Source: Candidatus Saccharimonadota bacterium (GTDB lineage Bacteria > Patescibacteriota > Saccharimonadia > Saccharimonadales > Saccharimonadaceae). Taken from it: a stretch of 64,000 nt of DNA. This document shows, one piece after another, positions 42,162 through 51,195 of this stretch. Numbering within the stretch: position 1 is the first letter of the stretch; each line of letters starts with the position of its first letter. The position numbers and the translations under genes were made by a program. The notes beneath the pieces were generated by a model, which was given only the letters and a program-made list of their open reading frames with translations, searched no databases and was not told the origin of the DNA. Location of the stretch: positions 207,688-271,687 of the forward strand of contig JAFWIX010000001.1 in the NCBI GenBank assembly GCA_017514665.1. Direction: 5' to 3'.

Positions 42162-43336
42162 TAGAGTATCCTGGCAAACAAAGCTTTTCTTCGGCGCTCA
42201 CTCTTGGCATGTTGCTCGAGCATCAAATGCGTCAAGACCCACATTTTTATCTGTTCTCTCCTGACGAAACCACTAGTAACAAGCTTCAACAAGTTTATCA
42301 AACTAACGCTCGCGCTTGGGCGATGCCAATAAAAGCATGGGATTTGCCTGAAGACCCCAACGGTCGCATCATCGAAATGCTTTCCGAAAATGTGTTATTT
42401 GCGACTATGGTTGGTCATCTGATGAATGGCGAGCAGGCCATAATGGCGAGTTATGAAGCTTTCTTTAACATTATCGGTTCGCAACTGATTCAACATATTA
42501 AATTTTTACAGCAAGCTGATGATGTCAAATGGCGCACCAAAATTCCAGCCGCTAACTTACTCTCCACCAGTACTTGTTGGCGCCAAGATCATAATGGGTT
42601 TACTCATCAAACCCCAGCTTTGATTTCCACTTTGCTTAGCTTGCCTAGTCGCAAGGTAAATTGTCTCTTTCCAGTTGACGACATGGCCGCCGTAGCCGCC
42701 TTTCATTACATGATTTCCTCTAGTAATGTTGTAAATCTTACAACATTTAACAAGACTGAAGAACCGCGCTGGCTTACCGAGCAACAAAGTAAAACCCAGC
42801 TGAAAAATGGTGGCATCAGTACCTTTAGTTTCACTTCCGACCTCAAACCAGATATTATTTTCACTGCCGCTGGCGACATTGCTAGTCGCGAGGCCATTTA
42901 TGCAATTAAAATTTTGCGAGAAGATTTGCCTGAAGCCAAGATTCGTTTTGTCAATATTTGTACCTTAAGTTATAAAGCTATCGGCACCGTCGATAATCCG
43001 CTCAGCCAAACTGAATTTGATAAACAATTTACCAAAGATAAGTTGATTCTTGGTAATTTCCATGGCTATTCAGACACTTTGGCAAACATCCTCACTGAAT
43101 ATGCCGACAAAAAACGAGTTCGCGTCCATGGTTTCTCGGATCACGGTACTACTACTACACCATTTGAAATGTTGAGTCTTAATCAAGCTTCGCGCTATCA
43201 CCTCGCTATGGACGTTGCCAATCAATACAATCGCACTGATTTGCTTATCAAATATCGCGATATTATCAAGCAAAATCGAGCTCACGCTCACAAATTTGGC
43301 ACCGATTTACCACTCATCACCGACTTCCATCTTTAA
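42158..43336 (+). CDS. Phosphoketolase, C-terminal half (split gene)
   Basis: 392 aa. It matches the middle and C-terminal parts of phosphoketolase: FSPDETTSNKL, RIIEMLSENVLFATMVGHLMNGEQAIMASYEAFFNIIGSQLIQHIKFL, and STCWRQDHNGFTHQTPALI. It overlaps the N-half by ATGA, which predicts coupled translation and equal subunit amounts. The enzyme would cleave xylulose-5-P (or fructose-6-P) with phosphate to acetyl-phosphate and an aldose phosphate. Confidence 0.85.
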   Translation: MIEYPGKQSFSSALTLGMLLEHQMRQDPHFYLFSPDETTSNKLQQVYQTNARAWAMPIKAWDLPEDPNGRIIEMLSENVLFATMVGHLMNGEQAIMASYEAFFNIIGSQLIQHIKFLQQADDVKWRTKIPAANLLSTSTCWRQDHNGFTHQTPALISTLLSLPSRKVNCLFPVDDMAAVAAFHYMISSSNVVNLTTFNKTEEPRWLTEQQSKTQLKNGGISTFSFTSDLKPDIIFTAAGDIASREAIYAIKILREDLPEAKIRFVNICTLSYKAIGTVDNPLSQTEFDKQFTKDKLILGNFHGYSDTLANILTEYADKKRVRVHGFSDHGTTTTPFEMLSLNQASRYHLAMDVANQYNRTDLLIKYRDIIKQNRAHAHKFGTDLPLITDFHL

Positions 43337-43354
43337 TATGCTATAATAAACTCC

Positions 43355-44047
43355 ATGGAAATCTTTATTTTAATTATTGTAATTATTATTCTGGCCGAAA
43401 CTACCATTTTATTCATCAAATCCAACGACAAGATTAACATTAACAGCAACACCAAACGTAAAGTTTATGTAGATAGCTCAGCCTTGATGGACAATCGCTT
43501 AATTTCCGTAGCTCAAACTGGTTTTATTGGCGATGATATTATAATTCCGCGTAGCGCCATTCGTGAAATGCAAATTCTCGCTGACGGCAAAGATCACGAA
43601 AAACGTGTTCGTGCCCGCGCCGGTCTTGATCATGTCAATGAATTAGAGCGCGTAGTGCATTTTAATACTACAATTTTACAAGATTCTCTAGACCACACCC
43701 CGGTAGACGAACGCTTAATCGAACTCGCCAAAGAAAATGGCGGTCTTATTCTTACCAATGATTTTAATCTTAATAAAGTCGCCGCCACCGAGCATATAGA
43801 AGTTTTGAATTTGAACGATTTAAGCCTCGCGCTTCGTAGTGACTACGCTCCTGGTGATAAGTTTGACGTCAAAATTACTGACGCCGGTAGCAACCGCGGT
43901 CAAGGCGTCGGTTATTTACCAGACGGCACTATGGTAGTCGTATCAAACGCCAAATCCAAAATCGGCACTACGGTCAGCATTGAGCTTACCAATTACCGCC
44001 AAACTTCCGCCGGCCGCATGGTCTTCGCTAAATTGACTAAGAAATAA
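43355..44047 (+). CDS. Membrane-anchored PIN-TRAM domain protein
   Basis: 230 aa. N-terminal helix (2-22), a PIN nuclease domain (VYVDSSALMD with D40, DERLIELAKENGGLILTNDFNLNK), and a C-terminal TRAM domain (about 168-230). The layout resembles YacL of Bacillus. It probably cleaves RNA at the membrane. Leaderless: TATAAT (43342-43347), 7 nt gap. The stop lies inside the double-palindrome copy 2, which it shares with the convergent PBP gene. Confidence 0.85.
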   Translation: MEIFILIIVIIILAETTILFIKSNDKININSNTKRKVYVDSSALMDNRLISVAQTGFIGDDIIIPRSAIREMQILADGKDHEKRVRARAGLDHVNELERVVHFNTTILQDSLDHTPVDERLIELAKENGGLILTNDFNLNKVAATEHIEVLNLNDLSLALRSDYAPGDKFDVKITDAGSNRGQGVGYLPDGTMVVVSNAKSKIGTTVSIELTNYRQTSAGRMVFAKLTKK

Positions 44048-44160
44048 AACAATAACTTTTGTGAGTATTTGTTAAGTCAGATTTGAATTCAAAAAATGCC
44101 ACCCTTTAGGGAGCATTTTTTGAATTCAAATCACGAACAAAAGTTATTGTTTTGTTTCTT
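44039..44160. repeat. Double-palindrome element, copy 2 (convergent gene end)
   Basis: Outer arms 44039-44062 and 44137-44160 (24 bp, one G-U), left spacer 44063-44079 (GAGTATTTGTTAAGTCA), inner arms 44080-44099 and 44113-44132 (20 bp, perfect), right spacer 44133-44136, apex CCC-TTTA-GGG. The left arm contains the PIN-TRAM stop and the right arm ends at the PBP stop. Confidence 0.8.
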
Positions 44161-46793
44161 TACAAATTAAGTGTACCCGTGGCTTCGTAGCCGGCTTCAT
44201 CGGTGATCTTAATAGTCGCAGTTTTCTCGGTGCCCTTCAAGGTATAATTAGCATCAAAGTTATTGCTCGTAGCCGAGCCACTATCAACCACTTTGCCATC
44301 TACTTGCAATTCATAATTAGCTAGACCCAGCGAACCAAGCGATATTGATACTCTGATTTTGTCACCGCTCTTATAGAGACTTGCCGAAGGCGGTCTATAG
44401 CTACAATCGTCTTCTTCGTCACGATTGTAAGGTTCTGGTACGTTCCAAATCTCGTGTTTAGTCATTGGGTCAATCGTCTTGGTGACGTTTACGGTAATCT
44501 TTTGATCATCTGGAGTACAGGACGAAGCTAACTTGTGGCTATATTTGTTAAATTCAAGAGTGGTGTTGGAAGTATTGGAGTGTTTAGAATTGAACCAACT
44601 TGGCCAAATATCAGTCTTGCCGCCGATATTCAAGGTTTGAATTCCATCTGGTTTGACTGGCTTGTCACCAGACTTCCACTTGCCTTCATTAGCATAAAGT
44701 TCTAAGTGCACCGGGCCCATATAATCATTGACTACACGACGCACGATATTATTGGAGCTATTTGCTAGACCGGCACCATCGTGATTGCCATTCCAAACTA
44801 CAGTCGCAACAGCAGTAGAGAAGCTTGCCATCCAGGAATCCTTGGTTACGGCGCTATTGGCGGTAGTGGTAGTACCAGTCTTGCTACCAGTCCAAACACC
44901 ATTAACTCTAAAGCCGTAAGCATTTGCCTGCGAACCAAATACCAAACTACGTGCGCTGGCGTCGCCCAAAATGTCTTCTACCATATAAGCGACTTGTTCG
45001 TCTACTACACGTTCACCGTCTTTGTCTTCCCATTTCTCAAGTATATTACCGGAAGAATCTTTGAGTTCCATCACATAGGTCAACTCTTTATAAACGCCAC
45101 CACGTGCCAGGGAAGCGTAGGCGTTAGCATGTTCGATTGGAATTACGTTACAGCCAGAACCAATCGCCATTGAAAGTCCAGCCGTCTCATTGTCAGCGCA
45201 ATAATTCTTGTCGCCAAGTGCATGAGCCGTTTCTAGACCATTATCGATACCATTAATATACAGAGCCTTTACCGCTGGAATGTTCAAAGAGTTAGCCAGA
45301 GCTTGACGAATTGTTATATTACCGTAGAATCTACCAGTATAGTTGCGCAGCGCACAAGTACCGCGATATCCAGCACAATAAATTGAGTCGATGTTTTCGT
45401 CTTTCAATACTGAGCCAGGACCATAATTGGTGCCTTCACGTTCGATAAACAAACCAGTATAATCCAAAATCGGCTTGATAGAAGAACCTGGTTCTAGTGG
45501 AGAAGTTGCGGCGTTGACCTCACCATAAACTGGCGTATGCCAATCGGCTGAACCGACCATTGCAATTACTTGGCCAGTTTCTACATCTACCGAGGATAGG
45601 GAAATATTGTCACTGCGATTTTCGCTCATCATGCTAGCACCGGTCGCCACCGCGGCTTCGGCCATTTCTTGAGCACGATAATCCAGAGAAGTGGTAATTG
45701 TAAAGCCGCCAGAACGCATCGTCTGGATACCGTATTTCTCTTCTAATAAATCTTTGGTTTCTAATACGAAGTGCGGCGCCAAGATGTTTTCGTATTGATT
45801 AGTCTCGGGCTTAATCTGATCTAGAACTGCTACTTGTTTGGCGGTATCAGCTTCTTCTTGAGTGGCATAACCCATTTCTACCATTACATCTAATACTTTG
45901 TGCTGGCGCTCGAGCAGCATCTCATTGCCAGCGGTATTGTATGGATTTAATACTGCCGGGTTGTTAGGAATTGCCGCAATCAATGCTGATTCTGCCAGAC
46001 TCAATTCTTTAGCCGATTTGCCAAAATAAGTTTGAGCGGCACTTTCCACGCCGTTACGACGCCCACCATAAGGTGATTCATTGAGATACATGGTAATAAT
46101 CTGTTCTTTGCTGTACATTTTTTCGAGCTCGAGCGAGAGAATCAACTCCTTAATCTTACGCGGGATACCAGTCACCGTGCGGTCGCCAGCCTCATCCGAG
46201 AAATAGACTTGTTTCACCAACTGCTGTGTCAAAGTAGAACCACCCTGGACACCCTGACCAGTTAATGTCGCAATGACTGCACGGATAATCGCACCGAAGT
46301 CTACGCCGCTGTGGTTATAGAAGTTCTTATCTTCAATCGCCACCGTAGCTTGACGCATCGATTCGGCAATTTCGTCACCATTTACCACCAAACGATAATC
46401 ACCGTCACCTTTATCTTCCCACAGGACTTTGCCATTGCGGTCCAAATAGACATTTACGGTATCTTTTACACTTAATTGATCAAGTTCAATCGAGGCCACT
46501 TGGTGTTTATAATACAAGAAAAGCGCTCCAACTGCGATAATAGCGAGGAGAAATATCGCCGCAAAAATCTTACCAATGCGCTTCAGGCCGGCTTTGGAAA
46601 ACCAGTAAGCCTTGATTCTCTTCCATTTAAAATGCGCCAAAAATCGCTTCCACGGGTCTTTTGGTAAATCATCTAAGCGTTTGGCTCTTTCGCGCGCCTT
46701 GCGCTCAATCTTTTGTTTACGTTGATAAGAGAGACTAGAATAAACCTTCATAGCTCCATTTTTTCGCTTATAATTCCTCGCTTTTTTTGCCAT
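44160..46793 (-). CDS. Class A penicillin-binding protein (PBP1A-like)
   Basis: 877 aa. Basic cytoplasmic start (1-60), membrane helix (about 68-93), glycosyltransferase 51 domain with catalytic Glu near residue 154 (AIEDKNFYNHSG) and QGGSTLTQQLVKQ, transpeptidase domain with S437-x-x-K440 (PGSSIKP), SLN (ANSLNIP) and KTG near 638, and a C-terminal Ig-like domain (about 790-877). It polymerises and crosslinks peptidoglycan, in line with a Gram-positive-type wall. TAAAAT (46805-46800) leaves 6 nt to ATG. Confidence 0.93.
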   Translation of the reverse strand: MAKKARNYKRKNGAMKVYSSLSYQRKQKIERKARERAKRLDDLPKDPWKRFLAHFKWKRIKAYWFSKAGLKRIGKIFAAIFLLAIIAVGALFLYYKHQVASIELDQLSVKDTVNVYLDRNGKVLWEDKGDGDYRLVVNGDEIAESMRQATVAIEDKNFYNHSGVDFGAIIRAVIATLTGQGVQGGSTLTQQLVKQVYFSDEAGDRTVTGIPRKIKELILSLELEKMYSKEQIITMYLNESPYGGRRNGVESAAQTYFGKSAKELSLAESALIAAIPNNPAVLNPYNTAGNEMLLERQHKVLDVMVEMGYATQEEADTAKQVAVLDQIKPETNQYENILAPHFVLETKDLLEEKYGIQTMRSGGFTITTSLDYRAQEMAEAAVATGASMMSENRSDNISLSSVDVETGQVIAMVGSADWHTPVYGEVNAATSPLEPGSSIKPILDYTGLFIEREGTNYGPGSVLKDENIDSIYCAGYRGTCALRNYTGRFYGNITIRQALANSLNIPAVKALYINGIDNGLETAHALGDKNYCADNETAGLSMAIGSGCNVIPIEHANAYASLARGGVYKELTYVMELKDSSGNILEKWEDKDGERVVDEQVAYMVEDILGDASARSLVFGSQANAYGFRVNGVWTGSKTGTTTTANSAVTKDSWMASFSTAVATVVWNGNHDGAGLANSSNNIVRRVVNDYMGPVHLELYANEGKWKSGDKPVKPDGIQTLNIGGKTDIWPSWFNSKHSNTSNTTLEFNKYSHKLASSCTPDDQKITVNVTKTIDPMTKHEIWNVPEPYNRDEEDDCSYRPPSASLYKSGDKIRVSISLGSLGLANYELQVDGKVVDSGSATSNNFDANYTLKGTEKTATIKITDEAGYEATGTLNL

Positions 46794-46857
46794 AACCCTA
46801 TTTTATCACACTTTTTTAAAACTTGTTGATTTTTCTAAGCTAAGGTATAATAAAAAA

Positions 46858-48081
46858 ATGAAGTTATCTGAAGAATTATTATGGCGTGGTTTTTCCGCCG
46901 AAACAACCATCAAAAACCCAGCTGATCTAGATACGCGCGAGCCCAAGAATTTTTATTGGGGCGCCGACCCTTCGGCTGATTCCCTGACTATCGGTAATCT
47001 TGCTGCGCTGATGATGTGTGCCTGTTTTGTTCGCCATGACTACAAACCATATTTATTAGTCGGTGGCGCCACTGGTCAAATCGGCGACCCTAAAGATAAC
47101 GGCGAGCGCGAGCTCAAACCTCTCGAAGAAGTCGAGCACAATAAGAAATGCCTCAAAGCACAAATCGAAAAGGTCATCAAGTGTGACGATGCTAATATGG
47201 TTGACAATTATGATTGGTTTAAGGATATGAAATATCTCGATTTTCTCCGTGAAATCGGTAAGAATTTCTCCATGACGCAGCTGCTCGATCGTCAATTCGT
47301 TCAAGATCGCATCGGCGAAGGTGGCTCTGGCATCTCTTACGCTGAATTTAGTTACTCTCTGATACAAGGTTACGATTTCTTGCATCTTTACCGCGAGCAC
47401 GGTGTCACTTTGCAACTTTGCGGCACTGATCAATATGGCAACTGTACCTCTGGCACTCATCTGATTCGTGTACTTGAGAATGCCACCGCTGACATCTGGT
47501 CTACACCACTGATTATCGACCCGATTACTGGTCGCAAATTTGGCAAATCCGAAGGTAATGCCATCTGGCTTTCCAGTAAAGACAACGGCCAGGGCAACTT
47601 CACTTCTATCTTTGATTTTTACCAATTCTGGCTTAATCAGCCTGATGAATCGGTCGAATATTTCTTGAAGATTTACACTATCCTCGAGAAACCTGAAATC
47701 GATGATATCATGGCGCGCCATCGCGAGCACCCCGAGCAGCGTATCGCTCAGAAGGCTTTAGCAGCAGGTGTCACGGAAGTCGTTCATGGCCCAGACGAAG
47801 CCAAGGCGGTGTCAGAACTGACGGCATTTCTCTTTGCTACCAAAACACCTTCTCTAACCGAAATCGAGCAATTTGCTTATCTGTTACCCACAATTTCTGC
47901 CAATATCCCAGTAGTCGACGCGCTCGTTAGTTCTGGTCTTTGTGCTAGCAAATCCGAAGCTCGCAAATTTATCACCCAAGGCGCTATTTCGTTTAATGGC
48001 AACAAAGTTACCTCTGAAATTACCCTAGATACCCCTGGTCTGCTTAAGCGAGGCAAGAATAAATTCGCCATCGTTAAATAG
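46858..48081 (+). CDS. tyrS: Tyrosine-tRNA ligase
   Basis: 407 aa. Class I fold: GADPSADSLTIGNLAAL (HIGH-type site), QLCGTDQYGNCTSG with the tyrosine-binding residues, KFGKSEGNAIWL (KMSKS loop), and C-terminal S4 RNA-binding domain (SKSEARKFITQGAISFNGNKV). Leaderless: TATAAT (46846-46851), 6 nt to ATG. Divergent from the PBP gene. Confidence 0.95.
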   Translation: MKLSEELLWRGFSAETTIKNPADLDTREPKNFYWGADPSADSLTIGNLAALMMCACFVRHDYKPYLLVGGATGQIGDPKDNGERELKPLEEVEHNKKCLKAQIEKVIKCDDANMVDNYDWFKDMKYLDFLREIGKNFSMTQLLDRQFVQDRIGEGGSGISYAEFSYSLIQGYDFLHLYREHGVTLQLCGTDQYGNCTSGTHLIRVLENATADIWSTPLIIDPITGRKFGKSEGNAIWLSSKDNGQGNFTSIFDFYQFWLNQPDESVEYFLKIYTILEKPEIDDIMARHREHPEQRIAQKALAAGVTEVVHGPDEAKAVSELTAFLFATKTPSLTEIEQFAYLLPTISANIPVVDALVSSGLCASKSEARKFITQGAISFNGNKVTSEITLDTPGLLKRGKNKFAIVK

Positions 48082-48083
48082 TC

Positions 48084-48112
48084 TTGTCAAAATTAGATAA
48101 ATATGATATAAT
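48084..48112 (+). promoter_or_regulatory. Promoter TTGTCA-17-TATAAT
   Basis: -35 TTGTCA at 48084-48089, 17-bp spacer ending TGA, -10 TATAAT at 48107-48112. It starts 2 nt after the tyrS stop and drives the exported protein at 48208 with a leader of about 90 nt. Confidence 0.7.
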
Positions 48113-48207
48113 AAAAAAACGGAATTTTCTTAGTTTTTTGCAGGAATCTTTCGTGTTCTTCAAAAGTTATTGCACAGATGATGATTTTTTACCGAGGAGG
48201 GGAGAAA

Positions 48208-48696
48208 ATGAAAGTAAAAAAAATCACGATAGCAGTGCTGGTCGTACTGATGGCAGTCGGCACCTTCACAGCGTTAGGTATCGTCAACCACGTCCATGCC
48301 CTTGACTTGACACTTGTCAACGAAAAAGGGGATTATGAAAGAGTTGACATCGAGGTCGACGAGTCCGCCACCGGACTTGAGGTAAAGGAAGCGCTGGCTT
48401 CCACACTAAATGACGGCATCGCGCCGGAAGACCTCTGTCTGCTCTATACCACCGCAGAGCTGGAAAAGGACCAGCTCTACGACGCAGACAGCGTCAACGA
48501 CGTGGCCAACGACGGTGACACGCTATTTTACGTGGTATCACCAATAGCGAATGGGTCGGTGTATGAAGAAGATAACAACTTCTTCTTCGAGTGCATTGCC
48601 TATGACCAGAATACTGGTCAGTGGTATTATGCGCTGACACCAGTAGAAGACCCAATAGTGGTGCCGCCGCCAGAGCAGCCAGCACCAGAAGAATAA
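48208..48696 (+). CDS. Secreted acidic protein of unknown function, GC-rich codon use
   Basis: 162 aa. Signal peptide (1-32; KVKK then a long hydrophobic core, cut near VHA-L). Acidic mature part and a Pro/Glu/Val tail (VVPPPEQPAPEE). Strong Shine-Dalgarno GAGGAGGGGAG 5 nt from ATG 48208. Like the genes at 7915, 55794 and 56866 it has a full promoter, a leader and GC-richer codons than its neighbours. No family recognised. Confidence 0.65.
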   Translation: MKVKKITIAVLVVLMAVGTFTALGIVNHVHALDLTLVNEKGDYERVDIEVDESATGLEVKEALASTLNDGIAPEDLCLLYTTAELEKDQLYDADSVNDVANDGDTLFYVVSPIANGSVYEEDNNFFFECIAYDQNTGQWYYALTPVEDPIVVPPPEQPAPEE

Positions 48697-48714
48697 GCAA
48701 AAAAGCAAAAAAAG

Positions 48715-48740
48715 GGGCGCAACGAATTTGCGCTCTTTTT
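48715..48740 (+). terminator. Terminator after the secreted acidic protein
   Basis: GGGCGCAA and TTGCGCTC (one G-U) enclose a 5-nt loop, followed by TTTTT. Confidence 0.85.
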
Positions 48741-48778
48741 CATGTCGCTGTGCTATAATTACAAAAAAGGAGTTAATT

Positions 48779-49543
48779 ATGAAAAAAGTACTTGCATTTG
48801 ACGTTGATCAAACTTTAAACATTGCTAAGACCCCGATTCCACCCGAGATAGCCGAACTTTTGACCAAATGTCTGGATCATTTTGAAATTTGCCCGATTTC
48901 TGGCCAAAAATTTGATCAATTTCTCATTCAAATCGTTGATGAATTGAAGGACGCTACCCCTGAACAATTAAGTCATCTACACCTATTTGTTGCCCAAGGC
49001 ACTCAGTACTATCGCTACGACCCCAGTAAAAAAGAATGGAAACAGGTTTACAATTTTCCTCTTACCGATGAACAGGTTGCCAAAATCACTCAGACCATTG
49101 AACAATCTGCCAAGGAATTAGGTTACTGGGAAGAGGATAAATTGCAAGAGGGTGATGAAATCATCGAAAATCGTCTCTCTCAGGTGACTTTCTCGGCGCT
49201 TGGTCAAAAAGCCGGCACTGAGGCTAAATATGCCTGGGACCCAGACTGCAAGAAACGCGAAGCCATCGTCAAGCGATGCAAAGAACTCGCTCCAGAATTT
49301 GACTATGAAATTGGTGGCACCACCTCTATTAACGCCATCACTCCAGGTATGAACAAGACTTTTGGTATGAATCACCTCATGGAAGAGCTCAAAGTCGACA
49401 AAAAGGACATTCTTTACTTCGGTGATATGACCCAGCCCGGCGGCAATGATTACCCTGTTGTCCAGATGGGAATTAATACCATTACGGTGCGCTCTCACGA
49501 AGACACCGCCTACGCCTTGCGCGGAATTTTGGGTGTGATATAA
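48779..49543 (+). CDS. HAD-superfamily phosphatase (phosphomannomutase-like)
   Basis: 254 aa. Nucleophile motif FDVDQTLN (D8, D10), CPISGQKF (motif II Ser), and C-terminal GDMTQPGGND, with ENRLSQVTFSALGQ and IGGTTSINAITPGMNKTFG in between. This fits HAD type IIB and resembles eukaryotic-type phosphomannomutase, but a plain sugar-phosphate phosphatase is possible. ATG 48779 has AAAGGAG and sits 19 nt after TATAAT (48754-48759). The tpiA -10 box overlaps its stop codon. Confidence 0.75.
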   Translation: MKKVLAFDVDQTLNIAKTPIPPEIAELLTKCLDHFEICPISGQKFDQFLIQIVDELKDATPEQLSHLHLFVAQGTQYYRYDPSKKEWKQVYNFPLTDEQVAKITQTIEQSAKELGYWEEDKLQEGDEIIENRLSQVTFSALGQKAGTEAKYAWDPDCKKREAIVKRCKELAPEFDYEIGGTTSINAITPGMNKTFGMNHLMEELKVDKKDILYFGDMTQPGGNDYPVVQMGINTITVRSHEDTAYALRGILGVI

Positions 49544-49550
49544 TAAGCTT

Positions 49551-50321
49551 ATGAATACATATATCGTGGGCAACTGGAAGATGAACTTCACCGTTGGCGA
49601 ATCTTCCATCTTTTTAAATAAACTTTTAAGCGGTATCCCCTCTCATCCAGGAATCAAAATCATCGTCGCTCCTAGCGATATTGCGCTCCAGTCTCTGTCT
49701 CTGCAGACTGACCGCAAAAATATCCGCCTTGCGGCGCAAAATATAGATTATCGCGATTTTGGCCCCATTACTGGTGAGACCTCGGTTTCGCAAATTCGTG
49801 GGTTGGCAGATTACGCTCTCGTGGGCCATCCCGAGCGTCGTCACGTTTTTCATGAGCACGACAAAGTCATCAAGGCCAAGGTAGCTGCTTGTATTCGCAA
49901 CAAAATCACCCCGATTCTCTGCGTGGGTGAGACTGCGCACGAGCGCAATACTGGCGAGACCAACGAAGTTTTGCGCGATCAATTGCTCGGTGGCCTCTCT
50001 GATATTTCAATCGAAGATATTAGCAAAGTGATTGTTGCCTATCATCCAGCCTGGATTACTAGCAACACCAATTTTGACCATCTCGCTACTCCAGACCAGA
50101 TTACTGATGCTATCAAGACTCTTCGCAAAACTCTCCGTTCCAACTATAGCAAAGAAATTGAACAAAACGTCCCTATCCTCTATGGTGGTAACGTCAACAC
50201 CTCTAATGCTGGTACTTATATCAGAATTCCAGGTGTCAATGGTCTGCTTGTCGGTGGCGCTAGTTTGATTGCTAGCCAATTTATTGATATAATTGAGATA
50301 GTTAAAAAAGGACAAAATTAA
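49551..50321 (+). CDS. tpiA: Triosephosphate isomerase-like protein with His in place of catalytic Glu
   Basis: 256 aa, usual length. Recognisable: GNWKMN (Lys10), LVGHPERR (His; usual Ser is Pro), YGGNVN and LLVGGASL phosphate loops. In the loop-6 block the usual AYEPVWAIGTG reads AYHPAWITSNT, so residue 165, the catalytic base Glu in all standard enzymes, is His. Either the enzyme is altered or inactive, or another residue serves. Its -10 TATAAT (49539-49544) overlaps the upstream stop codon and leaves 6 nt to ATG. The next gene starts on its stop (TAATG). Confidence 0.85.
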   Translation: MNTYIVGNWKMNFTVGESSIFLNKLLSGIPSHPGIKIIVAPSDIALQSLSLQTDRKNIRLAAQNIDYRDFGPITGETSVSQIRGLADYALVGHPERRHVFHEHDKVIKAKVAACIRNKITPILCVGETAHERNTGETNEVLRDQLLGGLSDISIEDISKVIVAYHPAWITSNTNFDHLATPDQITDAIKTLRKTLRSNYSKEIEQNVPILYGGNVNTSNAGTYIRIPGVNGLLVGGASLIASQFIDIIEIVKKGQN

Positions 50322-50944
50322 TGAACCAACCTGCGCCTACTGCTTCAAGACCGCCGAAATCTCGTGGTCGCATTATGGATTTTACCCCTCGTAAGCCTAT
50401 TATTACCCCTAATCCTCGAACAGTAGAGCAGCCCGTCATTAGAATGCCAGCCCAGAGCCCGCAACCATCAGTGGTTCAGGTGTCTCGACCTGCGGCTCCA
50501 GCGCCTAGGCCTAAGTCGAGGCCACAGTCTGCGCCACCGGTACGTTATGTGGCTCCAGCACAACCTACCCCCAAGCGCCCACTTTCTAAGCCAGCTCCTG
50601 CTCCGGTTGCGCCACCCGCACCCGAACCAGAAACCCCCAAGCATTCAAAACCTGCCTCTCCTGCCAAAAAACCCGCTCCACTTGGAGTTCGCTCACCTTT
50701 CTTTAAAAAATCCGTCTCTGTAGAAAAGCGTCCGCTTTCTGGCGGCGCCGCCTCTGTTACCCACTCTCGTTCCACCCACCAGCCAGTACATGATTTGCCT
50801 CGCACTCAGATTCAGCGTTCTAGCGCTATCAAGCTTGCTAATCGCAAATCCAAACTCCCCATGATACTATTAATTATCGGTACCATTCTCGTTGGCGCCG
50901 CTGTTGGCGCTTGCGCCTATTTCTTAGTTTTCCAAGGCGAATAA
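50321..50944 (+). CDS. Pro-rich protein with C-terminal membrane helix
   Basis: 207 aa. Pro/Ala/Lys-rich low-complexity cytoplasmic part (1-180) and one helix close to the end (about 184-204). Start overlaps the tpiA stop by 1 nt, so it is translated with tpiA. No function recognised. Confidence 0.6.
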   Translation: MNQPAPTASRPPKSRGRIMDFTPRKPIITPNPRTVEQPVIRMPAQSPQPSVVQVSRPAAPAPRPKSRPQSAPPVRYVAPAQPTPKRPLSKPAPAPVAPPAPEPETPKHSKPASPAKKPAPLGVRSPFFKKSVSVEKRPLSGGAASVTHSRSTHQPVHDLPRTQIQRSSAIKLANRKSKLPMILLIIGTILVGAAVGACAYFLVFQGE

Positions 50945-50982
50945 TTCACTTAACACACTAAAATATGTTATAATGTCTCCAT

Positions 50983-51060
50983 GGTGGGATTAGCTCAGAT
51001 GGTTAGAGCGTCTGATTGTGGTCCAGAAGGTCGGCGGTTCGATCCCGCTATCCCACCCCA
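50983..51060 (+). tRNA. tRNA-His (GUG)
   Basis: Eight-pair acceptor GGTGGGAT/ATCCCACC, including the His-specific extra G(-1) opposite C73; anticodon stem CTGAT.. with GTG; T-arm GGCGG-TTCGATC-CCGCT; encoded CCA. TATAAT at about 50970-50975. Confidence 0.95.
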
Positions 51061-51072
51061 GATTTTAACCGT

Positions 51073-51147
51073 GCAGGTGTAGTACAGCGGTTAGTATGCA
51101 AGTTTTCCAAACTTGAGACGAGAGTTCAACTCTCTCCACCTGCACCA
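51073..51147 (+). tRNA. tRNA-Gly (UCC)
   Basis: Acceptor GCAGGTG/CACCTGC, anticodon stem CAAGT/ACTTG with loop TTTCCAA (TCC), T-arm GAGAG-TTCAACT-CTCTC, encoded CCA. It lies 12 nt after tRNA-His and shares its promoter. Confidence 0.94.
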
Positions 51148-51156
51148 GAGAAAAAA

Positions 51157-51181
51157 TTGAGAGCTTGCTCTCAAATTTTTT
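51157..51181 (+). terminator. Terminator of the tRNA-His/Gly transcript
   Basis: TTGAGAG, loop CTTG, CTCTCAA, then a T6 run. It ends just before the -10 box (51184-51189) of the next gene. Confidence 0.88.
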
Positions 51182-51195
51182 GATATAATGAAATT

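Noticed and set aside
12756..44160. Double-palindrome elements as integron attC sites
   Set aside because: GTTAAGT in two copies fits an R-box, but copy 3 does not, there is no matching R' box, no integrase and the adjacent genes are core genes.
48084..48305. 73-aa ORF from TTG
   Set aside because: It runs through the promoter and leader of the 48208 gene and has no ribosome site.
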